This document shows positions 15,876-24,227 of a stretch of DNA of 64,000 bases, piece by piece. The position numbers and the translations under genes were made by a program. The notes below the pieces were generated by a model. It was given only the letters and a program-made list of their open reading frames with translations, ran no database searches and was not told where the DNA came from. The stretch lies in assembly GCA_036406675.1 (NCBI GenBank), contig DASXAO010000106.1:1-64000 (forward strand), in the 5' to 3' direction. The first letter of the stretch is position 1, and each line of letters starts with the position of its first letter. Source of the stretch: SCGC-AG-212-J23 sp036406675 (GTDB lineage: Bacteria; Pseudomonadota; Gammaproteobacteria; Burkholderiales; SG8-39).

Positions 15876-16432
15876 TCGGCCGCCTGTACGGACGGCTCGT
15901 GGCCAAGAACCCGCCCCAAGTGCTCGTCGACGTCGCGGGCGTGGGCTACGAGGTCGACGTGCCGATGAGCACCTTCTACAGCCTGCCCGCGACCGGCGAT
16001 CCGGTGACGCTCCACACGCATCTCGTCGTGCGCGAGGATGCGCACACGGTGTATGGATTCGCGACGCTGGAAGAGCGCGCGGCGTTCCGCCAGCTCATCC
16101 GCATCTCCGGCATCGGCGCGCGCACCGCGCTCTCGGTCCTGTCGGGGCTTTCGGTCGCCGATCTCGCGCAATCGATCGCGCTCCAGGATGCGGCGCGCCT
16201 TACGCGCATCCCGGGCATCGGCAAGAAAACGGCGGAGCGCCTGCTCCTCGAGCTGAAAGGCAAGCTCGCGGAGGTCAGCGCCCCGACGCAGGAGCGGCCG
16301 AGCGACGTGGTGAACGCGCTCCTTGCGCTCGGGTACAGCGAGAAGGAAGCGCATGCGGCCATCAAGGGACTTGCGCCGGGCGTTCCGGTGGCCGAAGGCA
16401 TCCGCGCAGCGCTCAAGACGCTCGCAAAATAG
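15872..16432 (+). CDS. ruvA: Holliday junction DNA-binding protein RuvA
   Basis: RuvA tetramers bind the four-way junction and load RuvB hexamers. The 186-residue protein begins MIGRLYGRLVAKNPPQ and has the N-terminal OB domain. The two helix-hairpin-helix motifs are RISGIGARTALSVLSG and RIPGIGKKTAERLLLELKGK, and the C-terminal RuvB-binding domain contains VVNALLALGYSEKEA. It overlaps ruvC by ATGA. RuvB is not next: about 3 kb with four barrel genes intervenes. Confidence 0.97.
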   Translation: MIGRLYGRLVAKNPPQVLVDVAGVGYEVDVPMSTFYSLPATGDPVTLHTHLVVREDAHTVYGFATLEERAAFRQLIRISGIGARTALSVLSGLSVADLAQSIALQDAARLTRIPGIGKKTAERLLLELKGKLAEVSAPTQERPSDVVNALLALGYSEKEAHAAIKGLAPGVPVAEGIRAALKTLAK

Positions 16433-16489
16433 GCACGGCGGTTGGTTTATTGTTCGGCTTGGGGGATAACCATGAAAAAGGAGACCTCG

Positions 16490-17005
16490 ATGACCAGGAA
16501 CGGATGGATTGCAGCAGTGCTCGGCGCGGCCGCGATGCTCGGCTGCGGCAGCGCGCTCGCGCAGAAGCAACCTGCCGACACCGGCTGGTATGCAGGCGCC
16601 TCGCTTGGAAGCGCCGATCTCGGGCCGGACAGCGATACCTCGCTCAAGATCTTCGGCGGCTACCAGATCAACCGCAGCTTCGCCGCCGAGTTCGGGTACT
16701 CGGATTTCGGCGACGTCACGGTCGGAAACAACAGCGTCAATGCGAACGCGTGGGAGTTGATCGGGCTCGGCAAGTTTCCCCTCGGCAATCAGTTCTACAT
16801 CTACGGCCTCGCCGGTCTCACCAAGATCAAGACCGAGACCACGCACGACGGGCTGCGCGTTTCCGACGACAGCACGGAGCTCACTTTCGGGTTCGGTGTG
16901 CAGTACGACTTCAATCCGAAGGTCGGCGCGCGCCTGCAGTGGCAGCGCTACGACGCGAGCAACGAAGTCGACGTCGTTAGCGTCGGCTTCCTGTACAAGT
17001 TCTGA
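16490..17005 (+). CDS. Outer-membrane beta-barrel protein 1 (porin family)
   Basis: This is a small OmpA/OmpW-like eight-strand barrel of 171 residues. A cleavable signal peptide (MTRNGWIAAVLGAAAMLG...ALAQ) is followed by WYAGASLG, IFGGYQINRSFAAEFGYSDF and a C-terminal strand ending YKF, the Omp assembly signal. The start at ATG 16490 is chosen because AAAAGGAG sits 6 bases upstream and gives a clean signal peptide; ATG 16472 is also possible. It has one cysteine after the signal (GCGS) but no obvious lipobox function. It is the first of four paralogues between ruvA and ruvB. Confidence 0.85.
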   Translation: MTRNGWIAAVLGAAAMLGCGSALAQKQPADTGWYAGASLGSADLGPDSDTSLKIFGGYQINRSFAAEFGYSDFGDVTVGNNSVNANAWELIGLGKFPLGNQFYIYGLAGLTKIKTETTHDGLRVSDDSTELTFGFGVQYDFNPKVGARLQWQRYDASNEVDVVSVGFLYKF

Positions 17006-17222
17006 TCGGTCTGCGTATTGCAGTATTCGTTACGACAGCGCGAGGACAGCGCTTTTCGTTACAGGTTCCCGACAGATTTGAAACAGCGATTGTGGCTAGT
17101 GCACAACAGCCGGACTCGCAGATAACGTTTTTCGCGGCGCGATCGAGTCCGGTCGCCCATCGAGAAAGTTGGAGAGCGTACCCTTTGAGCGCAATGTCGC
17201 AACTCTCTTGAAGGATCTCCCC

Positions 17223-17816
17223 ATGCTGATGCAAAAGAAAGTTCTCGCTGCGGCGCTCGCCGCAGGCTTCGCCACTCTACCGACGCTCGCCATGGCGCAA
17301 TCCAGGGGCGGCAACTCGGACGTGGGCTTCTACGCCGGCGCATCCGTCGGCCAATCGAAAGCCGACTGCCCGGGCGGTCTTGGCTCGTGCGATGACTCGG
17401 ACACCGCGTACCGGATTTTCGGCGGCTACAAGTTCCATCCCAACATCGCCGTGGAGGGCGGCTATGCGCCTCTCGGTGAAAGCTCGGGCAGCGCGCTTGG
17501 CGGAAACGTGACCGCGGAAGCGAACGCGTGGGATCTCGAGGGCGTAGGGAGCTGGGGGCTGGGCAACAACTTCTCGGTTTTCGGCAAGCTCGGCTTCTAT
17601 AACGCCGAACTCAAGCTGGGTGGCGCCGCCTCGGGCAAGAAGACCACCACCGATCTCCTCTACGGGCTCGGCGGACAGTACGACTTCAACCGCAATCTCG
17701 GCCTGCGGCTCGAATGGACCCGCTACAGCGGAGTCAAGGCTCCCGACGTGGCAGGCACAAGCGGTGGCGATACCGACATCGACGTCGTGAGCCTCGGCGC
17801 GCTCTGGCGGTTCTGA
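17223..17816 (+). CDS. Outer-membrane beta-barrel protein 2 (porin family)
   Basis: This 197-residue paralogue has a signal peptide (about 1-22, ending AMAQ) and then FYAGASVGQSKADC. The DDSDTAYRIFGGYKFHPN block recurs almost unchanged in barrel 3. The terminal strand ends LGALWRF with the C-terminal Phe needed for BAM-dependent insertion. The start ATG 17223 has GAAGGA seven bases upstream. Two cysteines in the CPGGLGSC segment could form a disulfide in an extracellular loop. A rho-independent terminator follows closely. Confidence 0.85.
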   Translation: MLMQKKVLAAALAAGFATLPTLAMAQSRGGNSDVGFYAGASVGQSKADCPGGLGSCDDSDTAYRIFGGYKFHPNIAVEGGYAPLGESSGSALGGNVTAEANAWDLEGVGSWGLGNNFSVFGKLGFYNAELKLGGAASGKKTTTDLLYGLGGQYDFNRNLGLRLEWTRYSGVKAPDVAGTSGGDTDIDVVSLGALWRF

Positions 17817-17842
17817 TCCGGCAATAGAAAGAAGCCATCTGG

Positions 17843-17873
17843 AAGGGCGGCCGCGAGGCCGCCCTTTCTTTTT
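17843..17873 (+). terminator. Rho-independent terminator after barrel gene 2
   Basis: A 10-bp stem AAGGGCGGCC (17843-17852) / GGCCGCCCTT (17857-17866) with loop GCGA is followed by TCTTTTT. The same stem sequence ends barrel gene 3. Confidence 0.9.
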
Positions 17874-18027
17874 CGCGGTCGCGCTTGTTCAACGAGTCCG
17901 ATTTGCGAAGTTTGCCTCGCTGAGGCGTGGTTTCCCGCCAACAGGCCTGCGCTTTTTCCTCGTTCGGCGCCGGTGGGGGCGCGTATCTTTCGGGCGCCTT
18001 ACACATTCAGACAAAGGGAGATCAAGC

Positions 18028-18624
18028 ATGTCGCTCAAGAAAACAAGCATTGCCGCCCTCCTTGCAGCGTCGGGTCTCGTCGTTTCGTCGGCCGCGATGG
18101 CGCAGGCCAAGTCCGCCGACCAGGGGTTCTACGCCGGCGCCCGCATCGGGCAGTCCAAAGTCGATATCGATTGCACCGGCGCCACCTGCGACGACAGCGA
18201 CACCGCCTTCGGAATCTTCGGCGGCTACAAGATCAACCGCAATTTCGCGGTCGAGGCCGGCTACACGGACTTCGGCAAGTTCAACGCCACCGTCGCCGCG
18301 CCCGCCGCGACCCTCGAGATCAAGTCGAACGCGTTCGAGGTGGTCGGCGTCGGTGCGTACCCCTTCAATCAGCAGTTCTCCGTCTACGGCAAGCTCGGCT
18401 TCTACCGCGGCGAGGCCAAGGCGAGCGCGACGCTTGGGACGCTTAGCGGGAGCCAGAAGGAAACCAACACCGATGTGACCTACGGGCTCGGCGTGCAATA
18501 CAACTTCAACCCTCAACTCGGGGTCCGCGGCGAATGGCAGCGCTATAGCTCGATGGGCGGCGACAGCCTCGGGGACACATTCGACCTCGACGTATTCGCG
18601 GTCGGCGTGACCTACAAGTTCTGA
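18028..18624 (+). CDS. Outer-membrane beta-barrel protein 3 (porin family)
   Basis: This 198-residue protein has a signal peptide MSLKKTSIAALLAASG...AMAQ and then FYAGARIGQSKVDIDC with a CTGATC disulfide-like loop. The segment DDSDTAFGIFGGYKINRN is shared with barrel 2. The C-terminal strand ends GVTYKF. An AGGGAGA Shine-Dalgarno precedes the ATG. The paralogy to genes 2 and 1 is visible by eye along the whole barrel, which argues for local duplication. Function is unknown; similar proteins are small pores or adhesion barrels. Confidence 0.86.
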   Translation: MSLKKTSIAALLAASGLVVSSAAMAQAKSADQGFYAGARIGQSKVDIDCTGATCDDSDTAFGIFGGYKINRNFAVEAGYTDFGKFNATVAAPAATLEIKSNAFEVVGVGAYPFNQQFSVYGKLGFYRGEAKASATLGTLSGSQKETNTDVTYGLGVQYNFNPQLGVRGEWQRYSSMGGDSLGDTFDLDVFAVGVTYKF

Positions 18625-18655
18625 TCGGACAACAACAAGAAACCACGATCGGGAA

Positions 18656-18687
18656 GAAGGGCGGCCCCCGGGCCGCCCTTCTTTTTT
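18656..18687 (+). terminator. Rho-independent terminator after barrel gene 3
   Basis: An 11-bp stem GAAGGGCGGCC (18656-18666) / GGCCGCCCTTC (18671-18681) with loop CCCG is followed by six T. It is nearly identical to the terminator at 17843, consistent with duplication of gene plus terminator. Confidence 0.92.
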
Positions 18688-18789
18688 GTGCGCTATTTCC
18701 TCGGTTTCCGTTGCCGGGACCAGTATTGTTCAGTCGCTCGGTCAAAGCCCGACAAACAAGAAGATAAACAACAAGAAAAAGGGGGTTTC

Positions 18790-19383
18790 GTGTCCATCCG
18801 GAAGATCGCCTTCACCGCGCTGCTGGCCGTCGCGGGAATGGCAATGTCCTCGGCCAGCATGGCGCAGTTCGACGGCTTCTACTTCGGGGGTGGGTTCACG
18901 AGGTTCAAAGCCTCCGAGACGGCCAACGATCCCACTACCGACTCATCGATCACTCTCGGCGTTGCGGACCACCAGGGCGGCCTGAACGGCTTTGTGGGGT
19001 TTGGAGTCAGCCTGAGCGTCCTCCACCTGGCCGTGGAAGGCAGCTACTCGGGCCAGGTCGGCAAGATCACCGTGCGCGCAGCCGGCACTGATGTATCGGA
19101 CGCCGTGGAAGAGGCCGGGGCCGTTTCCATCCTGCCGGGACTGAAGCTCGGGACGGGCGCGCTCATCTACGGACGTATTGGTACGGCGCAGGCGAAGCTC
19201 AAGTCGCAATCAGGGGACTTCAGCCAGACGCACAAGGGCATGTTGTATGGACTCGGGATGAAGGGGGCAGTGACGAAAAACCTCTGCGTGCTCGTGGAAT
19301 ACCAGAATTACGACCTGAAGGAGAAGGAAGGCATCAAGCCGGAATCGGTTGGCGTGCTGCTGGGAGCGCAATACACGTTCTGA
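18790..19383 (+). CDS. Outer-membrane beta-barrel protein 4 (divergent)
   Basis: This 197-residue barrel starts at GTG 18790, preceded by AAAAAGGGGG as Shine-Dalgarno. The resulting signal peptide (SIRKIAFTALLAVAG...SMAQ) is clean; a longer open frame from 18688 would be cytoplasmic-looking and crosses the upstream terminator. It begins FDGFYFGGGFTRFKA and ends GVLLGAQYTF. It is the least similar of the four but keeps length, signal peptide, aromatic C-terminus and gene position. It has its own terminator. Confidence 0.83.
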   Translation: MSIRKIAFTALLAVAGMAMSSASMAQFDGFYFGGGFTRFKASETANDPTTDSSITLGVADHQGGLNGFVGFGVSLSVLHLAVEGSYSGQVGKITVRAAGTDVSDAVEEAGAVSILPGLKLGTGALIYGRIGTAQAKLKSQSGDFSQTHKGMLYGLGMKGAVTKNLCVLVEYQNYDLKEKEGIKPESVGVLLGAQYTF

Positions 19384-19414
19384 TCGAGCTGATCCAAGAG
19401 TCCCCTGAAAAATA

Positions 19415-19439
19415 AGCCGGGCAAGCCCCGGCTTTTTTT
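19415..19439 (+). terminator. Rho-independent terminator after barrel gene 4, just before ruvB
   Basis: The stem AGCCGGG (19415-19421) / CCCGGCT (19427-19433) is followed by a run of seven T. It separates the barrel array from ruvB, so ruvB needs its own promoter. Confidence 0.9.
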
Positions 19440-19445
19440 CGGCCC

Positions 19446-19460
19446 TATAGAATGCCGGGA
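19446..19460 (+). promoter_or_regulatory. TATAGAAT box six bases before the ruvB ATG
   Basis: TATAGAAT (19446-19453) lies between the terminator and ATG 19460, with six bases separating TAGAAT from the start codon and no Shine-Dalgarno. This fits a -10 element giving a leaderless ruvB transcript. No clear -35 is seen because the terminator occupies that position. Confidence 0.55.
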
Positions 19461-20518
19461 TGGCCGTCGAGACCGACCGCATCATCTCGCAGCGCCCGGC
19501 TTCGCCGCAGGAAGGCGAGTTCGAGCGGGCGCTGCGCCCGGCGACGCTCGCCGAGTACGTCGGGCAGGAAAAGGTGCGCGGGCAGCTCGAGATCTTCATC
19601 CAGGCGGCGCGCGCGCGGGGCGAGGCGCTCGACCACGTGCTCCTCTTCGGCCCGCCGGGGCTGGGCAAGACCACGCTCGCGCACATCATCGCGCGCGAGA
19701 TGGGCGTGAACCTGCGCCAGACTTCCGGCCCGGTGCTCGAGCGCCCCGGCGACCTCGCCGCGCTGCTCACGAACCTCGAGCCGAAGGACGTGCTCTTCAT
19801 CGACGAGATCCACCGCCTCTCGCCGGTGGTCGAGGAGATCCTGTATCCGGCGCTCGAGGATTTCCAGATCGACATCATGATCGGCGAGGGGCCCGCGGCG
19901 CGCTCGATCAAGCTCGACCTGCCGCCCTTTACGCTCGCCGGCGCCACCACCCGCGCCGGCATGCTCACCAACCCGCTTCGGGAGCGCTTCGGCATCGTGG
20001 CGCGCCTGGAGTTCTATACCGAGGAGGAGCTCGCGAGGATCGTGCGCCGCTCCGCGAGCCTCCTGGAGGTGAGGCTCGGCGACGACGGGGCGGCCGAGAT
20101 CGCGCGCCGCGCGCGCGGCACGCCGCGCATCGCGAACCGCCTCCTGAGGCGCGTGCGCGACTATGCGCAGGTCAAGGCCGACGGCACGGTCACGCGCGCG
20201 GTGGCCGAGGCCGCGCTGCGCATGCTCGACGTCGACGCGCTCGGCCTCGACCTCATGGACCGCAAGCTCCTGCTCGCGGTGATCGAGAAGTTCTCCGGCG
20301 GGCCGGTCGGGGTGGAGAACCTGGCGCACGCCATCGGCGAGGAGGCCGACACGATCGAGGACGTCCTCGAGCCTTTCCTGATCCAGCAGGGCTACCTGCA
20401 GCGTACCCCGCGTGGCCGCGTCGCCACGCTCTCGGCCTACCGCCATTTCGGGCTCGTCGCCCCCGGCAACCCCCCGGACCTTCTCAGCGGCCTGTCGGAG
20501 GGCCCGCCCGGCCGCTGA
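19460..20518 (+). CDS. ruvB: Holliday junction branch migration ATPase RuvB
   Basis: RuvB is the hexameric AAA+ motor that drives branch migration with RuvA. The 352-residue protein has LRPATLAEYVGQEKVRGQL, Walker A GPPGLGKT (64-71), Walker B LFIDEIHRLSP, sensor 1 GATTRAGMLT and the Arg-finger region NPLRERFG. The C-terminal winged helix includes GPVGVENLAHAIGEE and GYLQRTPRGR. It is physically and transcriptionally separated from ruvCA by the four barrel genes and a terminator. Confidence 0.97.
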   Translation: MAVETDRIISQRPASPQEGEFERALRPATLAEYVGQEKVRGQLEIFIQAARARGEALDHVLLFGPPGLGKTTLAHIIAREMGVNLRQTSGPVLERPGDLAALLTNLEPKDVLFIDEIHRLSPVVEEILYPALEDFQIDIMIGEGPAARSIKLDLPPFTLAGATTRAGMLTNPLRERFGIVARLEFYTEEELARIVRRSASLLEVRLGDDGAAEIARRARGTPRIANRLLRRVRDYAQVKADGTVTRAVAEAALRMLDVDALGLDLMDRKLLLAVIEKFSGGPVGVENLAHAIGEEADTIEDVLEPFLIQQGYLQRTPRGRVATLSAYRHFGLVAPGNPPDLLSGLSEGPPGR

Positions 20519-20584
20519 CCCTGGTTGACCCTTTTCGCGCCGCGGGCCGTTTAAGGGGAAACGAACCAACCAGGGGAGGTGCGA

Positions 20585-21886
20585 ATGAAACCGCTGTACC
20601 CGGCCGCGCTGGCCATCGTGGCTGCGCTCGCCTGCGGCGAGGCTGCCGCATTCTGTGGCTTCTACGTCGGCAAGGCCGACGCCGATCTCTTCAACGATGC
20701 ATCCAAGGTGGTGCTGGTGCGCGACGGCGACCGCACCGTCATCAACATGCTGAACGACTATCAGGGCCCGCTGGCGGACTTCGCCATGGTGGTGCCGGTC
20801 CCAGTGGTGCTGCAGAAGGAGGACGTAAAGACGCCCCAGCGGGCGCTTTTCGACCGGATCGACGCCTACAGCGCGCCGCGCCTCGCCGAGTACTTCGACC
20901 CCGACCCCTGCTATCCGCGGCTGGAGTACTCGCTCATGGATCGGCTGGCTTCGGGCGTAACGGCGGCGATCAGATCGCCGATGCCGAAGGAACAGGCGCA
21001 AAGGCTCGGAGTGACCGTCGAGGCGCAGTACACCGTAGGCTCTTACGACATCGTGATTCTCTCCGCCAAGCAATCCGATGGCCTGGAGACCTGGCTGCAC
21101 GAGAACGGATACCGGATTCCGCGCGGCGCTTCGAAGGCGCTCGCGCCGTACATCCGCCAGAAGCTCAAGTTCTTCGTGGCCCGCGTCAACCTGGAGGAGC
21201 ACGCGAAGAGCGGCAACCGGTTCCTGCCGCCGCTGCAGTTCGCCTTCCGCACCGAGCGCTTCATGCTCCCGATCCGCCTCGGCATGATCAACGCGCGCGG
21301 ACCGCAGGACCTCGTGCTCTGGGTGCTCACGCGCAACGGCCGCGTCGAGACCACTAACTATCGAACCGCCAAGCTTCCCGCGGACGTCGAGATCCCGCCT
21401 TACGTGAAGATCGACGAGGTGCACACCTTCGGCAGGTTCTACAAGGCGATGTTCGACCAGCAGGCAAAGCGCGAAGGCCACCGCGTCGTCTTCACCGAAT
21501 ACTTCTGGGACATGTCGTGGTGCGACCCGTGCGCGGCGAACCCGCTCAGCTCGCAGGAGCTCGTCAACCTGGGCGTGGACTGGGTGAGCGGCGACACGCG
21601 CCGGGGCGCGCGGGTCATGCTGACCCGGCTGCACGTGCGCTACACAAGGGATACCTTCCCCGAGGATCTCGCGTTCCAGGAGACCGCGGATCGACAGAAC
21701 TGGCAGACCCGCTATGTCCTGCGCCACCCGGCGAAGGTGGACCTCGCAAGATGTCCGAACCGCGAGGCGCTGGATCGGTACCTTCGCGAATTGCGCGAGC
21801 GCCAGGACAGCGAGGCCCGGCTGCTCGCGAGCCTTACCGGCTGGAACATCGACGAAATCCGTGCGCGCGCCGGACTGGGCAAGTGA
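20585..21886 (+). CDS. DUF2330 family secreted protein
   Basis: This 433-residue protein of the DUF2330 family has unknown function. It has a signal peptide (about 1-22), then AFCGFYVGKADADLFNDASKVV and PLADFAMVVPVPVV, the conserved family core. Four further cysteines (DPDPCYP, WCDPCAANP) may form disulfides. Start ATG 20585 follows GGGGAGG; TTGACC at 20525-20530 with TTTAAG about 19 bases later is a possible promoter. It overlaps the next membrane gene by GTGA, so the two are translationally coupled and probably work together. Confidence 0.85.
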   Translation: MKPLYPAALAIVAALACGEAAAFCGFYVGKADADLFNDASKVVLVRDGDRTVINMLNDYQGPLADFAMVVPVPVVLQKEDVKTPQRALFDRIDAYSAPRLAEYFDPDPCYPRLEYSLMDRLASGVTAAIRSPMPKEQAQRLGVTVEAQYTVGSYDIVILSAKQSDGLETWLHENGYRIPRGASKALAPYIRQKLKFFVARVNLEEHAKSGNRFLPPLQFAFRTERFMLPIRLGMINARGPQDLVLWVLTRNGRVETTNYRTAKLPADVEIPPYVKIDEVHTFGRFYKAMFDQQAKREGHRVVFTEYFWDMSWCDPCAANPLSSQELVNLGVDWVSGDTRRGARVMLTRLHVRYTRDTFPEDLAFQETADRQNWQTRYVLRHPAKVDLARCPNREALDRYLRELRERQDSEARLLASLTGWNIDEIRARAGLGK

Positions 21887-22677
21887 AGCTGGACCCGCGC
21901 CTCTATCAGATCGGGTTCCTGAGCGGGTTGCTCGCCACCGGGATCCTTGCCCGCGACTTCAGCCTGCGCTGGGACCAGATGCTGCTTTGCTTTGCAGCGG
22001 GCCTCGCCACGCAGGGGCTGTGGCTGCGCCATCTGGGGCTGAAGCACGTGGGCTATCTGAGCGCGGTCGTGACCTGCTTCGGCCTGTCCGCGCTGCTGCG
22101 CGCCGACAGCGCGTGGGTCCATCCCCTCGCGGCCGCGGCGTGCATATCCGCGAAGTTCACGCTGCGCGTCAACGGCAAGCATCTGTTCAATCCCACGAAT
22201 CTCGGCGTCGTCCTCGCGGTGTGCCTTTTCCCCGGCGCCTGGATCTCGCCCGGACAATGGGGCAGCGACCTCGCCCTCGCGTGCTGGATCGTCGCGCTCG
22301 GCGGCATCGTCACCACGAGCGCCCGGCGCTTCGACGTCAGCCTGGCCTTTCTCGCGTTCTATCTCGGGGCGCTCGCGCTGCGCGTGGCCTGGCTGGGGCA
22401 GAGCTGGGCGGTGTTCGCCCACCAGCTGCAGAGCGGCGCTCTGCTCCTCTTTACCTTCTTCATGGTCTCGGACCCCATGACGATTCCCAGCCGGGCCCCG
22501 GCACGCGTGTTCTACGCGGCGTGCGTCGCCGCGCTTGCGTATTTCTGGCAGTACGTGCTCTATATCCCGAACGGACCGGTGTGGAGTCTGTTCCTGTGCG
22601 CATGGCTTGTTCCGCTGCTCGACCGCCTGCTGCCCGGTCAGCGCTATGCCTGGCGCTCGGGTAGCATGCCGGCCTGA
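21883..22677 (+). CDS. RnfD/NqrB-like integral membrane protein
   Basis: This 264-residue protein has about eight hydrophobic helices. The segments FTLRVNGKHLFNPTNLGVVLA and FFMVSDPMTIPSRAPARV resemble the Nqr2/RnfD/RnfE family of membrane redox subunits; the typical SGAT flavinylation motif is not evident. The start is GTG 21883 overlapping the DUF2330 stop. Pairing of a secreted DUF2330 protein with a lone RnfD-like protein, without the other Rnf subunits, suggests a distinct small redox or transport module. The assignment is to fold family only. Confidence 0.75.
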   Translation: MKLDPRLYQIGFLSGLLATGILARDFSLRWDQMLLCFAAGLATQGLWLRHLGLKHVGYLSAVVTCFGLSALLRADSAWVHPLAAAACISAKFTLRVNGKHLFNPTNLGVVLAVCLFPGAWISPGQWGSDLALACWIVALGGIVTTSARRFDVSLAFLAFYLGALALRVAWLGQSWAVFAHQLQSGALLLFTFFMVSDPMTIPSRAPARVFYAACVAALAYFWQYVLYIPNGPVWSLFLCAWLVPLLDRLLPGQRYAWRSGSMPA

Positions 22678-22716
22678 TGCCGAAGGTCTCCAACTCTTAA
22701 GGGATACTTAAGGACC

Positions 22717-23115
22717 TTGAAGGAAGGAATCCGGATCCCGGTCCGGGTGTACTACCAGGACACCGACGCCGGAGGCGTTGTGTTCCATGCCCAGTACCTC
22801 GCGTTCATGGAGCGCGCCCGCAGCGAGCTGCTCCACGCGCTCGGCCTCGACCTGGCGCACCTGGCCGACGCGCGGCGCGTACTATTCCTCGTCCACGAGC
22901 TCAAGGCGCGCTACCACGCCCCCGGGCGCCTCAACGACATGCTATCGGTGTCAGCCGAAGTGGTTAAAATGGGCCGCGCCAGCTTGGTGTTCCGCCATCG
23001 GGTGGAACGCGGTGCCGAGCTGCTGGTCGAAGCGGAGGTAGTCCTCGCCACGGTCGACCGAGATCGAATGAAGCCGGCGCGTGTGCCGGTAGAACTACAA
23101 CAGGCGTTTAAATGA
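22717..23115 (+). CDS. ybgC: Tol-Pal-associated acyl-CoA thioesterase YbgC
   Basis: This hotdog-fold (4HBT) thioesterase of 132 residues is the usual first gene of the tol-pal operon. The active-site segment is VYYQDTDAGGVVFHAQYLAFMERAR with the catalytic Asp in DTDAGG. The start is TTG 22717, the only start codon near the expected N-terminus; AAGGA lies a few bases upstream. Two CTTAAGG repeats (about 22696-22713) flank a GATACT -10-like box. It overlaps tolQ by ATGA. Confidence 0.93.
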   Translation: MKEGIRIPVRVYYQDTDAGGVVFHAQYLAFMERARSELLHALGLDLAHLADARRVLFLVHELKARYHAPGRLNDMLSVSAEVVKMGRASLVFRHRVERGAELLVEAEVVLATVDRDRMKPARVPVELQQAFK

Positions 23116-23792
23116 CCGGAACCCAAGACCTCGACATCTGGACGCTGATCGTCCACGCGAGCTTCGTCGTCAAGATAGTGATGTTCCTGCTGCTCGCCGT
23201 GTCGTTCATGTCGTGGATGTTCATCTTCCAGAAGTGGTTCTCGATCCGGCGCGCCAACGTGCAGACCGACAAGTTCGAGCGCGAGTTCTGGAGCGGAAAC
23301 GACCTGAACACCCTCTACCAGGGCGCGGTGAACAACCGCCACAGCATCGGCAGCCTCGAGCGCGTGTTCGAGGCGGGCTTTCGCGAGTTCGCCAAGCTGC
23401 GCGGCCAGCGCGGCACCGACCCTACCAACATGGTCGACGGCGCGCGCCGCGCGATGCGCGCCACCTTCCAGCGCGAGATGGACTTCATAGAGCGCCACCT
23501 CGCGTTCCTCGCCTCCACCGGCTCGGTGAGCCCGTACGTCGGGCTCTTCGGCACCGTGTGGGGCATCATGCACGCGTTCCGCAGCCTCGCCAACGTCCAG
23601 CAGGCGACCCTCGCGCAGGTCGCCCCCGGGATCGCCGAGGCGCTCGTCGCCACCGCGATCGGCCTGTTCGCGGCGATTCCCGCGGTGGTCGCCTACAACC
23701 GCTATTCGCACGACATCGAGCGGCTCGCCAACCGCTTCGAAAGCTTCATGGAAGAGTTTTCCAACATTCTTCATCGCCAGGCGGTGAAGTAA
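23112..23792 (+). CDS. tolQ: Tol-Pal system proton channel subunit TolQ
   Basis: TolQ is an inner-membrane MotA/ExbB-family subunit forming with TolR the proton-driven motor of the Tol-Pal system, needed for outer-membrane constriction at division. The 226-residue protein has three membrane spans (about 12-34, 130-155, 165-190), with conserved TGSVSPYVGLFGTVWGIMHAF and ATAIGLFAAIPAVVAYN. It overlaps ybgC by 4 bp; tolR follows after 6 bp. Confidence 0.97.
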   Translation: MTGTQDLDIWTLIVHASFVVKIVMFLLLAVSFMSWMFIFQKWFSIRRANVQTDKFEREFWSGNDLNTLYQGAVNNRHSIGSLERVFEAGFREFAKLRGQRGTDPTNMVDGARRAMRATFQREMDFIERHLAFLASTGSVSPYVGLFGTVWGIMHAFRSLANVQQATLAQVAPGIAEALVATAIGLFAAIPAVVAYNRYSHDIERLANRFESFMEEFSNILHRQAVK

Positions 23793-23798
23793 AGCAAC

Positions 23799-24227
23799 AT
23801 GCCAGCCCTGAGGCGCAAACACGGACCGATGCACGACATCAACGTCGTGCCCTACATCGACGTGATGCTGGTGCTGCTCGTCATCTTCATGGTCACCGCG
23901 CCGCTCATCACCCCGTCGGTGATCGACCTGCCGACCGTGGGCAAGGCAAGCGCGCCTCGCGTCGTGCCGCTGGAGGTGTTCGTGCGCGCCGACCAGGGAC
24001 TGGTGGTGCGCACGCGCGACCGCAACGGCCGCATCGTCGACGAGGCGAGCGTCTCGCGCGCCGACCTCGCCAAGGTGCTGAAGAACGCGCGCGGCGCGAA
24101 CGAGGAGCTCTCGGTGCTCGTGGGCGGCGACAAGAACGCGCGCTACGAGTCCGTGCTCCAGGTCATGGACGAGCTGCGCAAGCAGGGAATCCAAAGGGTC
24201 GGATTGCAGGTCAAAGTCGCGCAATGA
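23799..24227 (+). CDS. tolR: Tol-Pal system protein TolR
   Basis: TolR (ExbD family, 142 residues) has one N-terminal membrane helix that contributes the proton-carrying Asp. Here that is INVVPYIDVMLVLLVIFMV with Asp21 in the position of the essential Asp. It is followed by a periplasmic domain ending VGLQVKVAQ. The TGA stop lies inside ATGA at 24224-24227, which opens the first of two mini-ORFs leading into tolA. Confidence 0.97.
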   Translation: MPALRRKHGPMHDINVVPYIDVMLVLLVIFMVTAPLITPSVIDLPTVGKASAPRVVPLEVFVRADQGLVVRTRDRNGRIVDEASVSRADLAKVLKNARGANEELSVLVGGDKNARYESVLQVMDELRKQGIQRVGLQVKVAQ

